From: Clostridium sp. | GTDB taxonomy: Bacteria; Bacillota; Clostridia; Clostridiales; Clostridiaceae | Length of the DNA stretch: 57,834 nucleotides | Reading direction: 5' to 3' | NCBI GenBank assembly: GCA_031292145.1 | Contig: JARLHR010000056.1 | Location: forward strand, 1 to 57,834 | Shown: piece after piece, positions 41,956 to 51,364 of the stretch | Numbering within the stretch: the first letter of the stretch is position 1 | How the letters are laid out: each line of letters begins with the position of its first letter | Notes under the pieces: generated by a model | Database searches by the model: none | What the model was told of the DNA's origin: nothing | The model's input: only the letters and a program-made list of their open reading frames with translations | Program-made: the position numbers and the translations under genes

Positions 41956-43146
41956 ATGGCAAAATTGGTTATAAATCAAGAAAAGATAACAAATATTGAT
42001 GAATTATTAAAAATATGTCCTTTTGGTGCCCTTGAAAATAATAACGGTAAAGTTGAAATTAGTGGAGCATGTAAAATGTGCAGACTTTGTGTTAAGAAGG
42101 GACCTAAAGGTGCTGTTGAATATATAGAAGAAGAAATTAAGGCAATAGATAAGAGTGCCTGGAAAGGTATTGGGGTTTATGTTGATCATGTAGATGGAGA
42201 GATACATCCAGTAACTTATGAATTAATAGGAAAAGCTAGAGAATTAGCTGGTAAAATAAATCATCCTGTATATGCTGTGTTTATTGGAAATAACATTTCT
42301 CATAAAGCAGAGGAATTATTACATTATGGTGTGGACAAGGTTTTTGTATATGATGATGAGTTATTAAATTATTTTAGAATTGAACCTTATACAGCTGCAT
42401 TTGAAGATTTTATAAATAAAATTAAGCCAACTGCTTTATTAGTTGGAGCTACTACAATAGGAAGATCTTTAGCACCAAGAATAGCAGCAAGATTTAAGAC
42501 AGGGCTTACAGCTGACTGTACAATATTAGATATAAAAGAAAATACCGATTTAGTTCAAATAAGACCGGCTTTTGGTGGAAATATCATGGCTCAAATAGTT
42601 ACTCCTAATTCCAGACCACAACTCGCAACTGTTAGATATAAAGTTATGACAGCACCAAAAAGAAGTGAAGACGTTGAAGGTGAAATAGTTAATTGTGGTT
42701 TAGATAAAGAAAATTTAAAATCTGGAATAACAGCTCTTGAAATAAAGAAAAAAGTATCAGAAGTTGGAATAAGTGATGCAGAAGTAATTGTAGCAGCTGG
42801 AAGAGGAATTAAGTCAGAAAAGGATTTAGATATGGTTAAGGAATTAGCTAAAGTTTTAAATGCAGAATTTGCATGTACAAGACCTCTTATTGAAGCTGGA
42901 TGGGTTGATGCAAAAAGGCAGATTGGATTAAGTGGAAGAACTGTAAGGCCAAGACTTATAATAACTTGTGGCATATCAGGGGCAGTTCAATTCACAGCGG
43001 GAATGAATAATTCGGATTATATTTTTGCGATTAACTCAGATGAAAAAGCACCGATATTTAAAGTTGCTCATTATGGAGTTGTAGGAGATATATATGAAGT
43101 AATTCCTGAATTAATAGAAAAGATGAAACTTGCTAAGGAGGCATAA
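41956..43146 (+). CDS. lctC: electron transfer flavoprotein alpha subunit with ferredoxin-like domain
   Basis: 396 residues against about 320 for plain EtfA. The extra N-terminal 65 residues hold one [4Fe-4S]-type set: Cys21 in CPFGAL and Cys39/42/45 in CKMCRLCVKKGP. The position of a fourth Cys in the second motif is Gly49, so only one cluster is expected. The EtfA core follows, with VGATTIGRSLAPRIAARFKT, the conserved GRGIKSEKD and FAD-binding GLSGRTVRPRLIITCGISGA. The N-terminal Fe-S domain is the hallmark of LctC of bifurcating lactate dehydrogenase and probably passes electrons to or from ferredoxin. Located 3 bp before the dehydrogenase gene. Confidence 0.9.
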   Translation: MAKLVINQEKITNIDELLKICPFGALENNNGKVEISGACKMCRLCVKKGPKGAVEYIEEEIKAIDKSAWKGIGVYVDHVDGEIHPVTYELIGKARELAGKINHPVYAVFIGNNISHKAEELLHYGVDKVFVYDDELLNYFRIEPYTAAFEDFINKIKPTALLVGATTIGRSLAPRIAARFKTGLTADCTILDIKENTDLVQIRPAFGGNIMAQIVTPNSRPQLATVRYKVMTAPKRSEDVEGEIVNCGLDKENLKSGITALEIKKKVSEVGISDAEVIVAAGRGIKSEKDLDMVKELAKVLNAEFACTRPLIEAGWVDAKRQIGLSGRTVRPRLIITCGISGAVQFTAGMNNSDYIFAINSDEKAPIFKVAHYGVVGDIYEVIPELIEKMKLAKEA

Positions 43147-43149
43147 AAC

Positions 43150-44553
43150 ATGAGTTATAAAGAAGTTGAGTTAAAAGATTATGAATATATACTATCTATT
43201 GCAGACAATGACAAAGAAAGAGTATTTTTTAGAAATGAAATAAATGAAGATTATAGTCATGATGAACTTGGTGGAATTAAAAAGATGCCAGACATAGTAA
43301 TTCAAGCTGCAACAACAGAGGAAGTTTCAAAAATAATGAAATATGCATATGAAAATAATATTCCTGTAACTCCAAGGGGATCTGGTACAGGTCTTGTAGG
43401 AGCAGCGGTTCCTTTAAAGGGTGGAATAGTAATTGATCTTAGCAGAATGAATAAAATATTAGAATTAGATGAAGAAAACTTGACTCTTACTTTAGAATCA
43501 GGAGTACTGTTAATGGACATTGGAAAATATGTTGAGGAATTTGATTTATTTTATCCTCCAGATCCAGGAGAAAAATCTGCAACTATAGGTGGAAACATAA
43601 GTACTAATGCAGGTGGAATGAGAGCTGTAAAATATGGAGTTACAAGAGATTACGTAAGAGGTCTTGAAGTTGTTCTTCCAAATGGGGAAGTGATAGAGCT
43701 TGGAGGAAAAGTTGTTAAAAACAGTTCTGGATATTCATTAAAAGATTTAATGATTGGCTCTGAAGGAACTTTAGGAATAGTAACAAAGGCAACTTTGAAA
43801 TTATTACCTCTTCCTAAAAAAGCCTTAAGTCTTTTAATACCATTTGAGACATTGGAAAGAGCAATAGAGACAGTGCCTAAGATAATTAAATCAAAATCAA
43901 TACCAACAGCAATTGAATTTATGCAAAAAGAAGCTATCATTGCAGCAGAAGAATTTCTTGGAAAAAGCTTTCCAGATAAATCTTCAGATGCGTATTTACT
44001 TTTAACTTTCGATGGAAATTCCACAGAAGAAATTGAAAAGGCTTATGAAAATGTCGCAAACATTTGCTTGGAAGCGGGAGCATTAGATGTTCTAATTTCA
44101 GATACAGAAGAAAGACAGGAATCAATATGGTCAGCAAGAGGCTGCTTCCTTGAAGCAATAAAAGCACTAACAACAGAAATGGATGAGGTTGATGTTGTTG
44201 TGCCAAGAAACAAAATTGGAGAGTTCGTAACTTTTACCCATGAACTTGAAAATAAAGCAAACATAAGAATAAAAAGTTTTGGACATGCTGGAGATGGAAA
44301 CTTGCATATATACATCTTGAAGGATAGCTTATCTGAAGATGCATGGCAGGCAAAATTAAGTGAAGTTATGCAGATAATGTATGATAAAGCTAAAGAATTA
44401 AAAGGACAGGTTTCAGGAGAACATGGTATAGGATTTGCAAAGAAAGGATATTTAAAGCAGTCATTACCAGATCAATGTATAAACATAATGCAGGGAATAA
44501 AATTAGCTTTTGATCCTAAGAATATATTAAATCCAGGAAAAGTATGTGAATAA
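43150..44553 (+). CDS. lctD: FAD-linked lactate dehydrogenase, GlcD/LctD type (copy 1)
   Basis: 467 residues. The FAD-binding PCMH domain is at about 40-220: [61 protein letters not shown]. The FAD-oxidase C domain is at about 225-465: [15 protein letters not shown] and [14 protein letters not shown] supply the conserved His residues for substrate/metal binding. AAGGAGG precedes ATG, 3 bp after etfA. It should oxidise lactate to pyruvate (D- or L- cannot be told) and pass electrons to the EtfAB encoded upstream. About 50-60% similar by eye to the second copy at 49923. Confidence 0.9.
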   Translation: MSYKEVELKDYEYILSIADNDKERVFFRNEINEDYSHDELGGIKKMPDIVIQAATTEEVSKIMKYAYENNIPVTPRGSGTGLVGAAVPLKGGIVIDLSRMNKILELDEENLTLTLESGVLLMDIGKYVEEFDLFYPPDPGEKSATIGGNISTNAGGMRAVKYGVTRDYVRGLEVVLPNGEVIELGGKVVKNSSGYSLKDLMIGSEGTLGIVTKATLKLLPLPKKALSLLIPFETLERAIETVPKIIKSKSIPTAIEFMQKEAIIAAEEFLGKSFPDKSSDAYLLLTFDGNSTEEIEKAYENVANICLEAGALDVLISDTEERQESIWSARGCFLEAIKALTTEMDEVDVVVPRNKIGEFVTFTHELENKANIRIKSFGHAGDGNLHIYILKDSLSEDAWQAKLSEVMQIMYDKAKELKGQVSGEHGIGFAKKGYLKQSLPDQCINIMQGIKLAFDPKNILNPGKVCE

Positions 44554-44589
44554 AATTACTAATTTTAATGAAATATAAATCCTAATAAT

Positions 44590-44632
44590 AGCTGGGATTT
44601 TAAGTTGTTTAGAAAATCTCAGCTTATTTGTA
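44590..44632 (+). terminator. terminator of lactate operon 1
   Basis: AGCTGGGATTTT faces AAAATCTCAGCT (one wobble pair), followed by TATTTGT. Confidence 0.7.
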
Positions 44633-44677
44633 CATATCATAACGTGAAACATGTAGAATTTAAAAAAAAATTAATCA

Positions 44678-44730
44678 TTGAAATGCATGTTAAAAAGTGG
44701 TAAGATAAATTTGGAATTGGTATTACCAAT
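44678..44730 (+). promoter_or_regulatory. lactate operon 2 promoter and operator
   Basis: TTGAAA (44678-44683), 17 bp, TAAGAT (44701-44706). The perfect palindrome ATTGGT-ATT-ACCAAT follows at 44716-44730, 9 bp after the -10 box. Motif and geometry are the same as at operon 1, so both should answer to the same FadR-type regulator. The leader is about 125 nt. Confidence 0.8.
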
Positions 44731-44856
44731 AATAAACATTTTTTATAGAAATTAAATTTAAACAAAAGTTCAAAATAGTATTTTTGATAATAAAAATACA
44801 AAATGCTTTTATTAAAAAATAGTTTAATAATGTAAAGGTTAAAGGAGAGGGAAAGT

Positions 44857-45642
44857 ATGGAAATTCTGTTATGTGTAAAACAAGTTCCAGATGACTCTGT
44901 TGAAATTCATTTGGATAATGGAGGAAAAAAACCTAATTTGAATGGAGTGAGTCTGGTAGCAAATGCATTTGATACATATGCATTAGAGTTAGCAGTTAGA
45001 TTCATGGAAGCTCATGGAGGAAATGTTAGTGTATTAACTGTTGGAGCAGATGATTCTTTAAACACATTAAAAAATTGTCTTGCGGTAGGAGCTAAAGAAG
45101 CATTTTTTGTAAAAGATGATTTATATGCAGATTTAGATGCTATGGGAATATCTTATGTTTTGGCAGATGCTATTCATAAAATTGAAAAAGACAAAGGTGA
45201 AAAATTTGATTTAATCCTTTGTGGAAAGGAATCTACAGATGAAATTACTGGTCAAGTAGGTGCAATGCTTGCTGAAAAATTAGGGACAGGCTATCTTAGC
45301 AGCGCGATTGAAATCGATTTAAAAGATAATGTAATGGAGATTCATCAAGAAACTGAAGAAGGATATAATTTAGTTTCCTTAGAATGTCCAGCTGTTGTAA
45401 CAGTAAGCAAACCAGACTATGATCCACGTTATCCTACTATTAAAAGTAAGATGGCAAGTCGTAAGGCAGTGATTCCAACTTATTCAGCAGCAGAAATTGG
45501 AGAGGTAAAACAAGCAAAAGTACGCTTAATTGAATATGTTGAACCTCCTAAAAAAGAGGCTGGTATCAAGATTCAAGAGAAAGATGCGCTGCTTGCAGTA
45601 AGTGCTGCTATGGAGCAAATGAAAAAAGATAAAGCAATCTAA
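44857..45642 (+). CDS. etfB: electron transfer flavoprotein beta subunit (operon 2)
   Basis: 261 residues. MEILLCVKQVPDDSVEIHLD, DTYALELAVRFMEAHGGNVS, LILCGKESTDEITGQVGAML and CPAVVTVSKPDYDPRYPTIK define EtfB. It diverges clearly from the operon 1 copy (for example GKESTDEITGQVGA against [14 protein letters not shown]), so it is not a recent duplicate. AAAGGAGAGGG precedes ATG. First gene of a six-gene operon with etfA, larA, lactate permease, lactate dehydrogenase and acyl-CoA dehydrogenase. It could serve either dehydrogenase. Confidence 0.9.
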   Translation: MEILLCVKQVPDDSVEIHLDNGGKKPNLNGVSLVANAFDTYALELAVRFMEAHGGNVSVLTVGADDSLNTLKNCLAVGAKEAFFVKDDLYADLDAMGISYVLADAIHKIEKDKGEKFDLILCGKESTDEITGQVGAMLAEKLGTGYLSSAIEIDLKDNVMEIHQETEEGYNLVSLECPAVVTVSKPDYDPRYPTIKSKMASRKAVIPTYSAAEIGEVKQAKVRLIEYVEPPKKEAGIKIQEKDALLAVSAAMEQMKKDKAI

Positions 45643-45663
45643 ATTAAGGGGGCAAACGAAAGT

Positions 45664-46602
45664 ATGAAAGCATTATTGTTTATTGAAACAGATGAAGAAA
45701 AAGCTTTAGGCGGAAGCCTTGAACTTATTAGTGCAGCAAAAGTTTTAGATGCAGAAGGAACAGCTCTTGTGGCAGGTAACAGGACTGCTGCAGATACAGT
45801 AGCTGCTTTGGGAATTCCAGTTATTTTTATAGATACTGATACAGACTGTGATACTTTGACAGAAGTATTATCAGAAACTGTTAAGGAAGAAAATCCAGAT
45901 ATTGTTCTATTAGCTAATACAACATTGGCTAAGGATATTGCACCACGTATTGCAGGGCGTATGGACTTGGGATGCGTAAGTGACGTAACAGGAATTGATA
46001 AAACTGATGGTAAAGTTATATATACCAGACCAGCTTATGGCGGCACAATTTTAGAACATATTGAAGTAGATGGTGCAGCTGTAGTTACAGTTAGAAATGG
46101 AAGTTTTTCAAAGCCAGAGGCGGCTTCAAATGCAGGTGTTACAGAAAAAAATATAGAAATCCCAACTGATGCTGTTAAGGTGAAAATTATTGACACAATA
46201 AAAGAAATTTCTGAATCTGTTAATTTGGAAGAAGCTGAAGTTATTGTTTCAGGCGGACGTGGAATGGGAAATGAAGAAAATTTTAAACTTGTTAAGGAAT
46301 TAGCACGTGTACTTGGTGGAGTAGTAGGTGCAACAAGACCAGCAATTGAAAGTGGGTGGATTTCTCGTGCACATCAAGTTGGACAATCAGGAAAAATAGT
46401 AGCACCAAAACTCTATATTGCATGTGGTATTTCAGGAGCAACACAACATACATCTGGAATGTCAAGTTCCAATTATATTGTGGCAATTAATAAGGATGAA
46501 GATGCTCCGATTTTTGAAATTGCCAATATAGGTATTGTTGGAAATGTAACTGAGGTTCTTCCAGCTATGATTGAAGAAATGAAAAAAGTAAAGGAAGAAT
46601 AA
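45664..46602 (+). CDS. etfA: electron transfer flavoprotein alpha subunit, no ferredoxin domain (operon 2)
   Basis: 312 residues, the plain EtfA length. There is no N-terminal Cys cluster, unlike the operon 1 copy. LANTTLAKDIAPRIAGRMDL, VSGGRGMGNEENFKLVKELA, ATRPAIESGWISRAHQVGQS and the FAD site GQSGKIVAPKLYIACGISGA are present. It follows etfB by 21 bp with AAGGGGG before the ATG. Plain EtfAs of this kind in clostridia pair with butyryl-CoA dehydrogenase or related acyl-CoA dehydrogenases, one of which ends this operon. Confidence 0.9.
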   Translation: MKALLFIETDEEKALGGSLELISAAKVLDAEGTALVAGNRTAADTVAALGIPVIFIDTDTDCDTLTEVLSETVKEENPDIVLLANTTLAKDIAPRIAGRMDLGCVSDVTGIDKTDGKVIYTRPAYGGTILEHIEVDGAAVVTVRNGSFSKPEAASNAGVTEKNIEIPTDAVKVKIIDTIKEISESVNLEEAEVIVSGGRGMGNEENFKLVKELARVLGGVVGATRPAIESGWISRAHQVGQSGKIVAPKLYIACGISGATQHTSGMSSSNYIVAINKDEDAPIFEIANIGIVGNVTEVLPAMIEEMKKVKEE

Positions 46603-46616
46603 ATTTTAATTGCAAT

Positions 46617-46670
46617 TTAGGCACATGAAAATAGGCTGGTAAATAGACTTGTTATTTATTTGAATGCGCC
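46617..46670. repeat. short MITE-like copy inside operon 2
   Basis: TTAGGCACATGAAAATA at the left and TAGACTTGTTATTTATTTGA then ATGCGCC at the right, with about 10 bases between. It sits in the 107-bp gap between etfA and larA and could form a hairpin in the transcript. Confidence 0.55.
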
Positions 46671-46709
46671 GTATATAGATACGATTATTTTTTAGTAAGG
46701 AGGTACATT

Positions 46710-47993
46710 ATGGCGTCAATAGAGATACCATACTCAACAAAATCTTTAAAAATACAAATTCATGATAAAAATCTAAAAGGAATATTAGTTTCTAAAGCAA
46801 ATAGTTATAAAGCTGATTGTTCACAAAGTGATATAGTACACAGAGCGCTTGATCATTGTATTGGCAGCAAATCTTTAGAGGAATTAGTGAAAGATAAACA
46901 TAACATGGTTATTATAACCAGTGATCATACAAGACCTGTTCCAAGTAAGATAACCATGCCTATTCTGCTCGAAAGAATAAGAAAGGTAAATCCTGATATA
47001 GATATAAAAATTCTTATAGCTACAGGATTTCACAGGCCAACAACAAGAGAAGAAATGATAAATAAATTTGGACAAAATATAGTTGACAATGAAGAAATTA
47101 TAAATCATGTTTCTACAGATGAAAGCAGTTTAATTAATGTAGGAACATTGCCTTCCGGTGGTGAACTATATCTAAATAAATTAGCCATGGAAACAGAATT
47201 ACTAATAGCTGAAGGGTTTATAGAACCACACTTTTTTGCAGGATTCTCTGGAGGAAGAAAAAGCATTTTACCTGGAATAGCATCAGCAAAAACTATAATG
47301 GCTAATCACTGTTCAGAATTTATCAATAGTAATCATGCAAGAACTGGAGTTATAAAGGATAATCCTATACATAAGGATATGCTTTATGCAGCAGAAAAAG
47401 CAAACCTTGCATTTATATTAAATGTAGTTATTGATGAAGAGAAAAATATCATAAATGCTTTTTCAGGCGATAGTCAGCTTGCCCATGAAGAAGGCTGCAA
47501 ATTTGTAATGGAACTTTCCAGTGTAAAAAGTATACAAGCTGATATTGCAATTTCAAGCAATGGAGGCTACCCGCTAGATCAAAATATATATCAGGCTGTA
47601 AAAGGTATGACTGCTGCAGAAGCCACTTGTCGAAAAGGTGGAGTAATTATTATGATAGCTGCTTGTAATGACGGCCATGGAGGGGAATCCTTTTACGAGA
47701 CTTTAGCAAATTCAAAAGGGCCAAAAGAACTTCTTGAAAAAATATTAAAAGTACCTAGAAATGAGACCATACCTGATCAATGGGAGATTCAAATTTTAGC
47801 AAGAATTCTAAGTAATTATACTGTAATTGTTGTTACAGATATGTGTGATTCAAATATGATTAAAAGTATGCATATGAAACATGCGTACACTTTTGAGGAA
47901 GCATTAAATTTAGCATATGACATAAAAGGGAAGGATGCAGATGTTGCAGTAATTCCAAATGGAGTAGGAGTAGTTGTAAAGAACGGAGATTAA
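46710..47993 (+). CDS. larA: nickel-dependent lactate racemase
   Basis: 427 residues, the length of LarA of Lactiplantibacillus plantarum. The residues known from LarA to hold the nickel-pincer cofactor occur at identical numbers: His108 (ATGFHRPTT), His174 and Lys184 (IEPHFFAGFSGGRKS), His200 (MANHCSEF). It interconverts D- and L-lactate so that a stereospecific dehydrogenase can use both. AAGGAGG precedes ATG. LarB, LarC and LarE, required to build the cofactor, are not in the window and must be elsewhere if the enzyme works. Other LarA-like racemases with different substrates exist, but the lactate context supports this call. Confidence 0.88.
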   Translation: MASIEIPYSTKSLKIQIHDKNLKGILVSKANSYKADCSQSDIVHRALDHCIGSKSLEELVKDKHNMVIITSDHTRPVPSKITMPILLERIRKVNPDIDIKILIATGFHRPTTREEMINKFGQNIVDNEEIINHVSTDESSLINVGTLPSGGELYLNKLAMETELLIAEGFIEPHFFAGFSGGRKSILPGIASAKTIMANHCSEFINSNHARTGVIKDNPIHKDMLYAAEKANLAFILNVVIDEEKNIINAFSGDSQLAHEEGCKFVMELSSVKSIQADIAISSNGGYPLDQNIYQAVKGMTAAEATCRKGGVIIMIAACNDGHGGESFYETLANSKGPKELLEKILKVPRNETIPDQWEIQILARILSNYTVIVVTDMCDSNMIKSMHMKHAYTFEEALNLAYDIKGKDADVAVIPNGVGVVVKNGD

Positions 47994-48200
47994 TTATGTA
48001 TATAATTTTACACTTGTATATTTTTAGAAATATTAAAGAAACATAAGTGAGTAAAAACCGCAGCATATAATAAATAACTAAATTCAAATATATGTAGAAA
48101 CAGTGCTGGATTAACAAGTGGGAAGCTATATAAGACAAAAGTGGCAGTACAAATTTTAAAAGGTTATATCATTTGAAAATTGTATAGGGAGGAAAAAGGA

Positions 48201-49736
48201 ATGTTGTTTTTTAAATTCTTAATGGCCATATTACCAATCATCTGGCTTATAATTGCTCTCAGTGGATTAAAAATGCCAGGTTATAAAGCTTGTTCTATTG
48301 CACTTGTTATTACAATGTTTTTAGCTATTTTTTTCTGGAAGTTGGATGTAGTTTATACTGTGACAGGAGTATGGGAAGGAATACTTAATGCATTGTGGCC
48401 AATCTGCCTAGTTATTGTTGCAGCTTTGTTTACGTATAATTTGATTTTACGTACAGGTGCGATGGATTTCATAAAACAAATGTTGGCAGGAGTTTCTATG
48501 GATAAAAGAGTCTTAATTTTAATTATTGGATGGGGATTCGGTAATTTCATGGAGGGAATGGCGGGCTTTGGTACAGCTGTTGCCATTCCGGCATCAATGC
48601 TCGCTGGTGTTGGATTAAATCCATTTGCAGCAGTTATAGCATGTTTGGTTGCTAATACTACACCAACTGCATTTGGGTCGGTTGGAATACCTTTGGTAAC
48701 TCTTTCAGCAGTAGCCAAAGTGGGAGCCGGCACATTGGCGGCAAATACAGTAATAATTGAAGGAATTCTTTGTTTTATCAGTCCATTTATTATGGTATGC
48801 ATTGTAGGTGGCGGAATAAAAGCATTGAAGGGATCATTTCTTGTTACATTAGTTGCTGCATTATCATTTACTGTACCTGCTTATATCACAGCAACGGTAC
48901 TTGGAGCAGAACTCCCTGATATAGTAGGCTCTATTAGCTGCATGATATGTACAGTTGTTGCAGCAAAAGTCCTTAATAAAAAACCTCAAGATGAGTATTG
49001 TATTCAAATTACTAATAAACAAAAAGAAAAAACTTTATCATTGGGTAAAGCAGTACAAGCATGGTGTCCATTTATTTTAATATTTTTAATGCTAATGTTT
49101 ACGTCTACATTATGTGGGCCAATTCATGATGCAATTGCAGTATTTAAAACAAGTACAAGCGTATATGCCGGCAAAGGGGCAAATATATTGACTTTCAGCT
49201 GGATTAATACACCAGGTATTATTATTTTTGTTGCTGCAATTATTGGAGGCCTTATTCAAGGTGCAAAAATATCAACCATGTTTGAGGTATTACTTAATAC
49301 ATTGAAGGCAAACTGGAAAACAATTGTTACAATTTGTGCAGTTATGTCAACAGCAAAGGTAATGGGCTATAGTGGAATGATTTCTGATATTGCAAGTCTT
49401 TTAGTTGTAGTTACTGGAGGAGCATATCCGTTAATTTCACCATTAATTGGATCTATTGGAGGATTTGTCACAGGTTCGGGTACATCCACCAGTGTTTTAT
49501 TTGGAGGATTACAAACACAAACAGCACAAAACCTCGGACTTTCCGCAGCATGGATGGGAGCCGCAAATACTCTTGGAGCAGGTATTGGAAAAATGATTTG
49601 CCCTCAAAGTATTGCAATTGGTGCAAGTGCAATTGATAAGTCAGGTTCAGAAAGTAAAATATTAAGAAGTGTATTCAAATATTATTTGTGCTATATAGTT
49701 ATCGCTGGAATCGTATGTTTTTTAGGAACATTGTGA
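48201..49736 (+). CDS. lctP: L-lactate permease (LctP/LldP family)
   Basis: 511 residues, 12-14 membrane helices. Family sequences: VWEGILNALWPICLVIVAAL, GWGFGNFMEGMAGFGTAVAI, CLVANTTPTAFGSVGIPLVT and GFVTGSGTSTSVLFGGLQTQ. Lactate-proton symport across the cell membrane is expected. I chose ATG at 48201, with GGGAGGAAAAAGGA upstream; TTG at 48180 lies before that site. Slightly shorter than the usual 530-560 residues, but complete from LPIIWLI to the C-terminal helix. Fourth gene of operon 2, separated from larA by 207 bases without an evident terminator. Confidence 0.9.
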   Translation: MLFFKFLMAILPIIWLIIALSGLKMPGYKACSIALVITMFLAIFFWKLDVVYTVTGVWEGILNALWPICLVIVAALFTYNLILRTGAMDFIKQMLAGVSMDKRVLILIIGWGFGNFMEGMAGFGTAVAIPASMLAGVGLNPFAAVIACLVANTTPTAFGSVGIPLVTLSAVAKVGAGTLAANTVIIEGILCFISPFIMVCIVGGGIKALKGSFLVTLVAALSFTVPAYITATVLGAELPDIVGSISCMICTVVAAKVLNKKPQDEYCIQITNKQKEKTLSLGKAVQAWCPFILIFLMLMFTSTLCGPIHDAIAVFKTSTSVYAGKGANILTFSWINTPGIIIFVAAIIGGLIQGAKISTMFEVLLNTLKANWKTIVTICAVMSTAKVMGYSGMISDIASLLVVVTGGAYPLISPLIGSIGGFVTGSGTSTSVLFGGLQTQTAQNLGLSAAWMGAANTLGAGIGKMICPQSIAIGASAIDKSGSESKILRSVFKYYLCYIVIAGIVCFLGTL

Positions 49737-49750
49737 TATAGGAAATAACT

Positions 49751-49788
49751 AAGAGGTAAGAGGTAAGAGGTAAGGTAAGAGGTAAGAG
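49751..49788 (+). repeat. tandem AAGAGGT heptamer repeat
   Basis: Five to six units of AAGAGGT, one shortened to AAGGT, directly after the permease gene. Each unit resembles a ribosome binding site core, but no start codon follows at proper spacing. Confidence 0.8.
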
Positions 49789-49895
49789 TTGACAGTTACG
49801 GAAGAAAAGCTTACAGCTTTTCGGAAAATAAAGAATTTCAAAAGTTGCGTTAGAAATTTTATCCGAAAAACTGTTCACTGTAAAATTTAAAATGA
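49789..49895 (+). repeat. hairpin-forming intergenic element
   Basis: TTGACAGTTACGG at the left and CCGAAAAACTGTTCACTG at the right are roughly complementary. An inner hairpin GAAAAGCT-TAC-AGCTTTTC lies between. Together with the heptamer repeat it forms a 145-base structured unit between lctP and lctD2. It looks like a dispersed intergenic repeat. Confidence 0.5.
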
Positions 49896-49922
49896 AGTTT
49901 TTGTTAGAAAGGAATTATTATT

Positions 49923-51359
49923 ATGGTTGAGTATAATCAATTGACAGAAGAATTAATCTCAAAATTACAGGAGGCAGCTCCGGGACATATTTTAACAGGT
50001 GAGGATATTAATGAAGACTATTCTCATGATGAAATGCCTATTTATGGGAAAATGGCTCCACAAGTTGTGTTTATGGCACATTCTACAGAAGAAGTAGCAA
50101 AAGTCGTAAAGATATGTAATGAAAATAAGATACCAGTAACTCCAAGGGGAGCAGGAACAGGGCTTGTAGGAGGAGCAGTTCCATTATTCGGAGGAGTACT
50201 AATTGATATTACAAAGATGAATAAAATACTTTCTTATGACTTAGAAAATTTTGTTGTTCATGTAGAGGCTGGTGTTTTGTTAAACGATCTTGCAGAGGAT
50301 TGCGCAAAACAAGGATTATTATACGCTCCAGATCCAGGTGAGAAGTTCGCCTGCTTAGGTGGAAATGTCGCAACAAATGCTGGTGGAATGAGGGCTGTTA
50401 AATACGGCGCAACACGTGATTATGTACGTGCAATGAAAGTTGTTCTTCCAACAGGAGAAATTACAACCTTTGGAGCTACAGTATCAAAAACAAGTTCAGG
50501 TTACAGCCTTTTGAATTTGATGATTGGTTCGGAAGGTACTCTTGGAATTATTACAGAGCTTACTTTAAAAATTATGCCAGCGCCAAAGGTAGTTGCTAGT
50601 TTGATTATTCCTTTTGATAATTTAGATGATTGTATTTCTACAGTTCCTAAATTTAAAATGGAACACATGAATCCACAAGCAATAGAATTTATGGAAAGAG
50701 AAATTGTTTTATCTAGTGAAAGATATATTGGAAAGAGTGTATTCCCACAAGTAATTGGTGGATTAACTGCAAATGCTTATTTACTTGTTACTATTGATGC
50801 AGGTAATGAAGATGAATTAAATAACCTCATTGAACAAGCAAGTGAAATAGTATTAGACGCAGGAGCAATTGATGTTCTTGTAGCTGATACCCCTGCGAAG
50901 ATAAAAGATGCATGGGCAGCACGTTCTAGTTTCTTAGAAGCAATTATGGCAGAAACAAAATTATTAGATGAATGTGATGTTGTAGTTCCAGTAAATAAGA
51001 TTGCATCTTATCTTGCCTTTGTAAATAAAACTGGTGAAGAGTGTGGAATAACTATTAAGAGTTTTGGACATGCTGGAGATGGAAATCTTCACATATATCA
51101 ATGTAGTAATGATTTAGAAGAATCAGAATTTAAGGCAAGAGTTGATAAATTCTTTAAGATTATCTACGAAGAAGCAATAAAATGTGGTGGTCTTGTTTCA
51201 GGAGAGCATGGAATTGGTAGTGGAAAGATGAGTTATTTAGCAGATAGCGTTGGAGAAATAAATATGGAATTAATGAAGGGAATTAAAAAAGTCTTTGATC
51301 CGAATTCTATTATGAATCCAGGTAAAGTATGCTGCCAATTAGATGGTTTAAGCAAATAA
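49923..51359 (+). CDS. lctD2: FAD-linked lactate dehydrogenase, GlcD/LctD type (copy 2)
   Basis: 478 residues. PCMH FAD domain ([60 protein letters not shown]), then the oxidase C domain ([35 protein letters not shown]). The same family as the operon 1 enzyme but clearly diverged, with a longer N-terminus (EELISKLQEAAPGHILTGED) and different C-terminus. AAAGGAATT precedes ATG. Having two enzymes suggests different stereospecificity (D and L) or different Etf partners. The lactate role is inferred from context; related GlcD-type enzymes use glycolate or 2-hydroxyglutarate. Confidence 0.87.
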   Translation: MVEYNQLTEELISKLQEAAPGHILTGEDINEDYSHDEMPIYGKMAPQVVFMAHSTEEVAKVVKICNENKIPVTPRGAGTGLVGGAVPLFGGVLIDITKMNKILSYDLENFVVHVEAGVLLNDLAEDCAKQGLLYAPDPGEKFACLGGNVATNAGGMRAVKYGATRDYVRAMKVVLPTGEITTFGATVSKTSSGYSLLNLMIGSEGTLGIITELTLKIMPAPKVVASLIIPFDNLDDCISTVPKFKMEHMNPQAIEFMEREIVLSSERYIGKSVFPQVIGGLTANAYLLVTIDAGNEDELNNLIEQASEIVLDAGAIDVLVADTPAKIKDAWAARSSFLEAIMAETKLLDECDVVVPVNKIASYLAFVNKTGEECGITIKSFGHAGDGNLHIYQCSNDLEESEFKARVDKFFKIIYEEAIKCGGLVSGEHGIGSGKMSYLADSVGEINMELMKGIKKVFDPNSIMNPGKVCCQLDGLSK

Positions 51360-51364
51360 GACAC

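Noticed and set aside
42591-42974. 127-codon minus-strand frame within etfA
   Set aside because: Shadow of a conserved gene; no start signal and no motif.
48353-48802. 149-codon minus-strand frame within the lactate permease gene
   Set aside because: Lies wholly inside a well-supported membrane protein gene; a shadow of the biased codon use.
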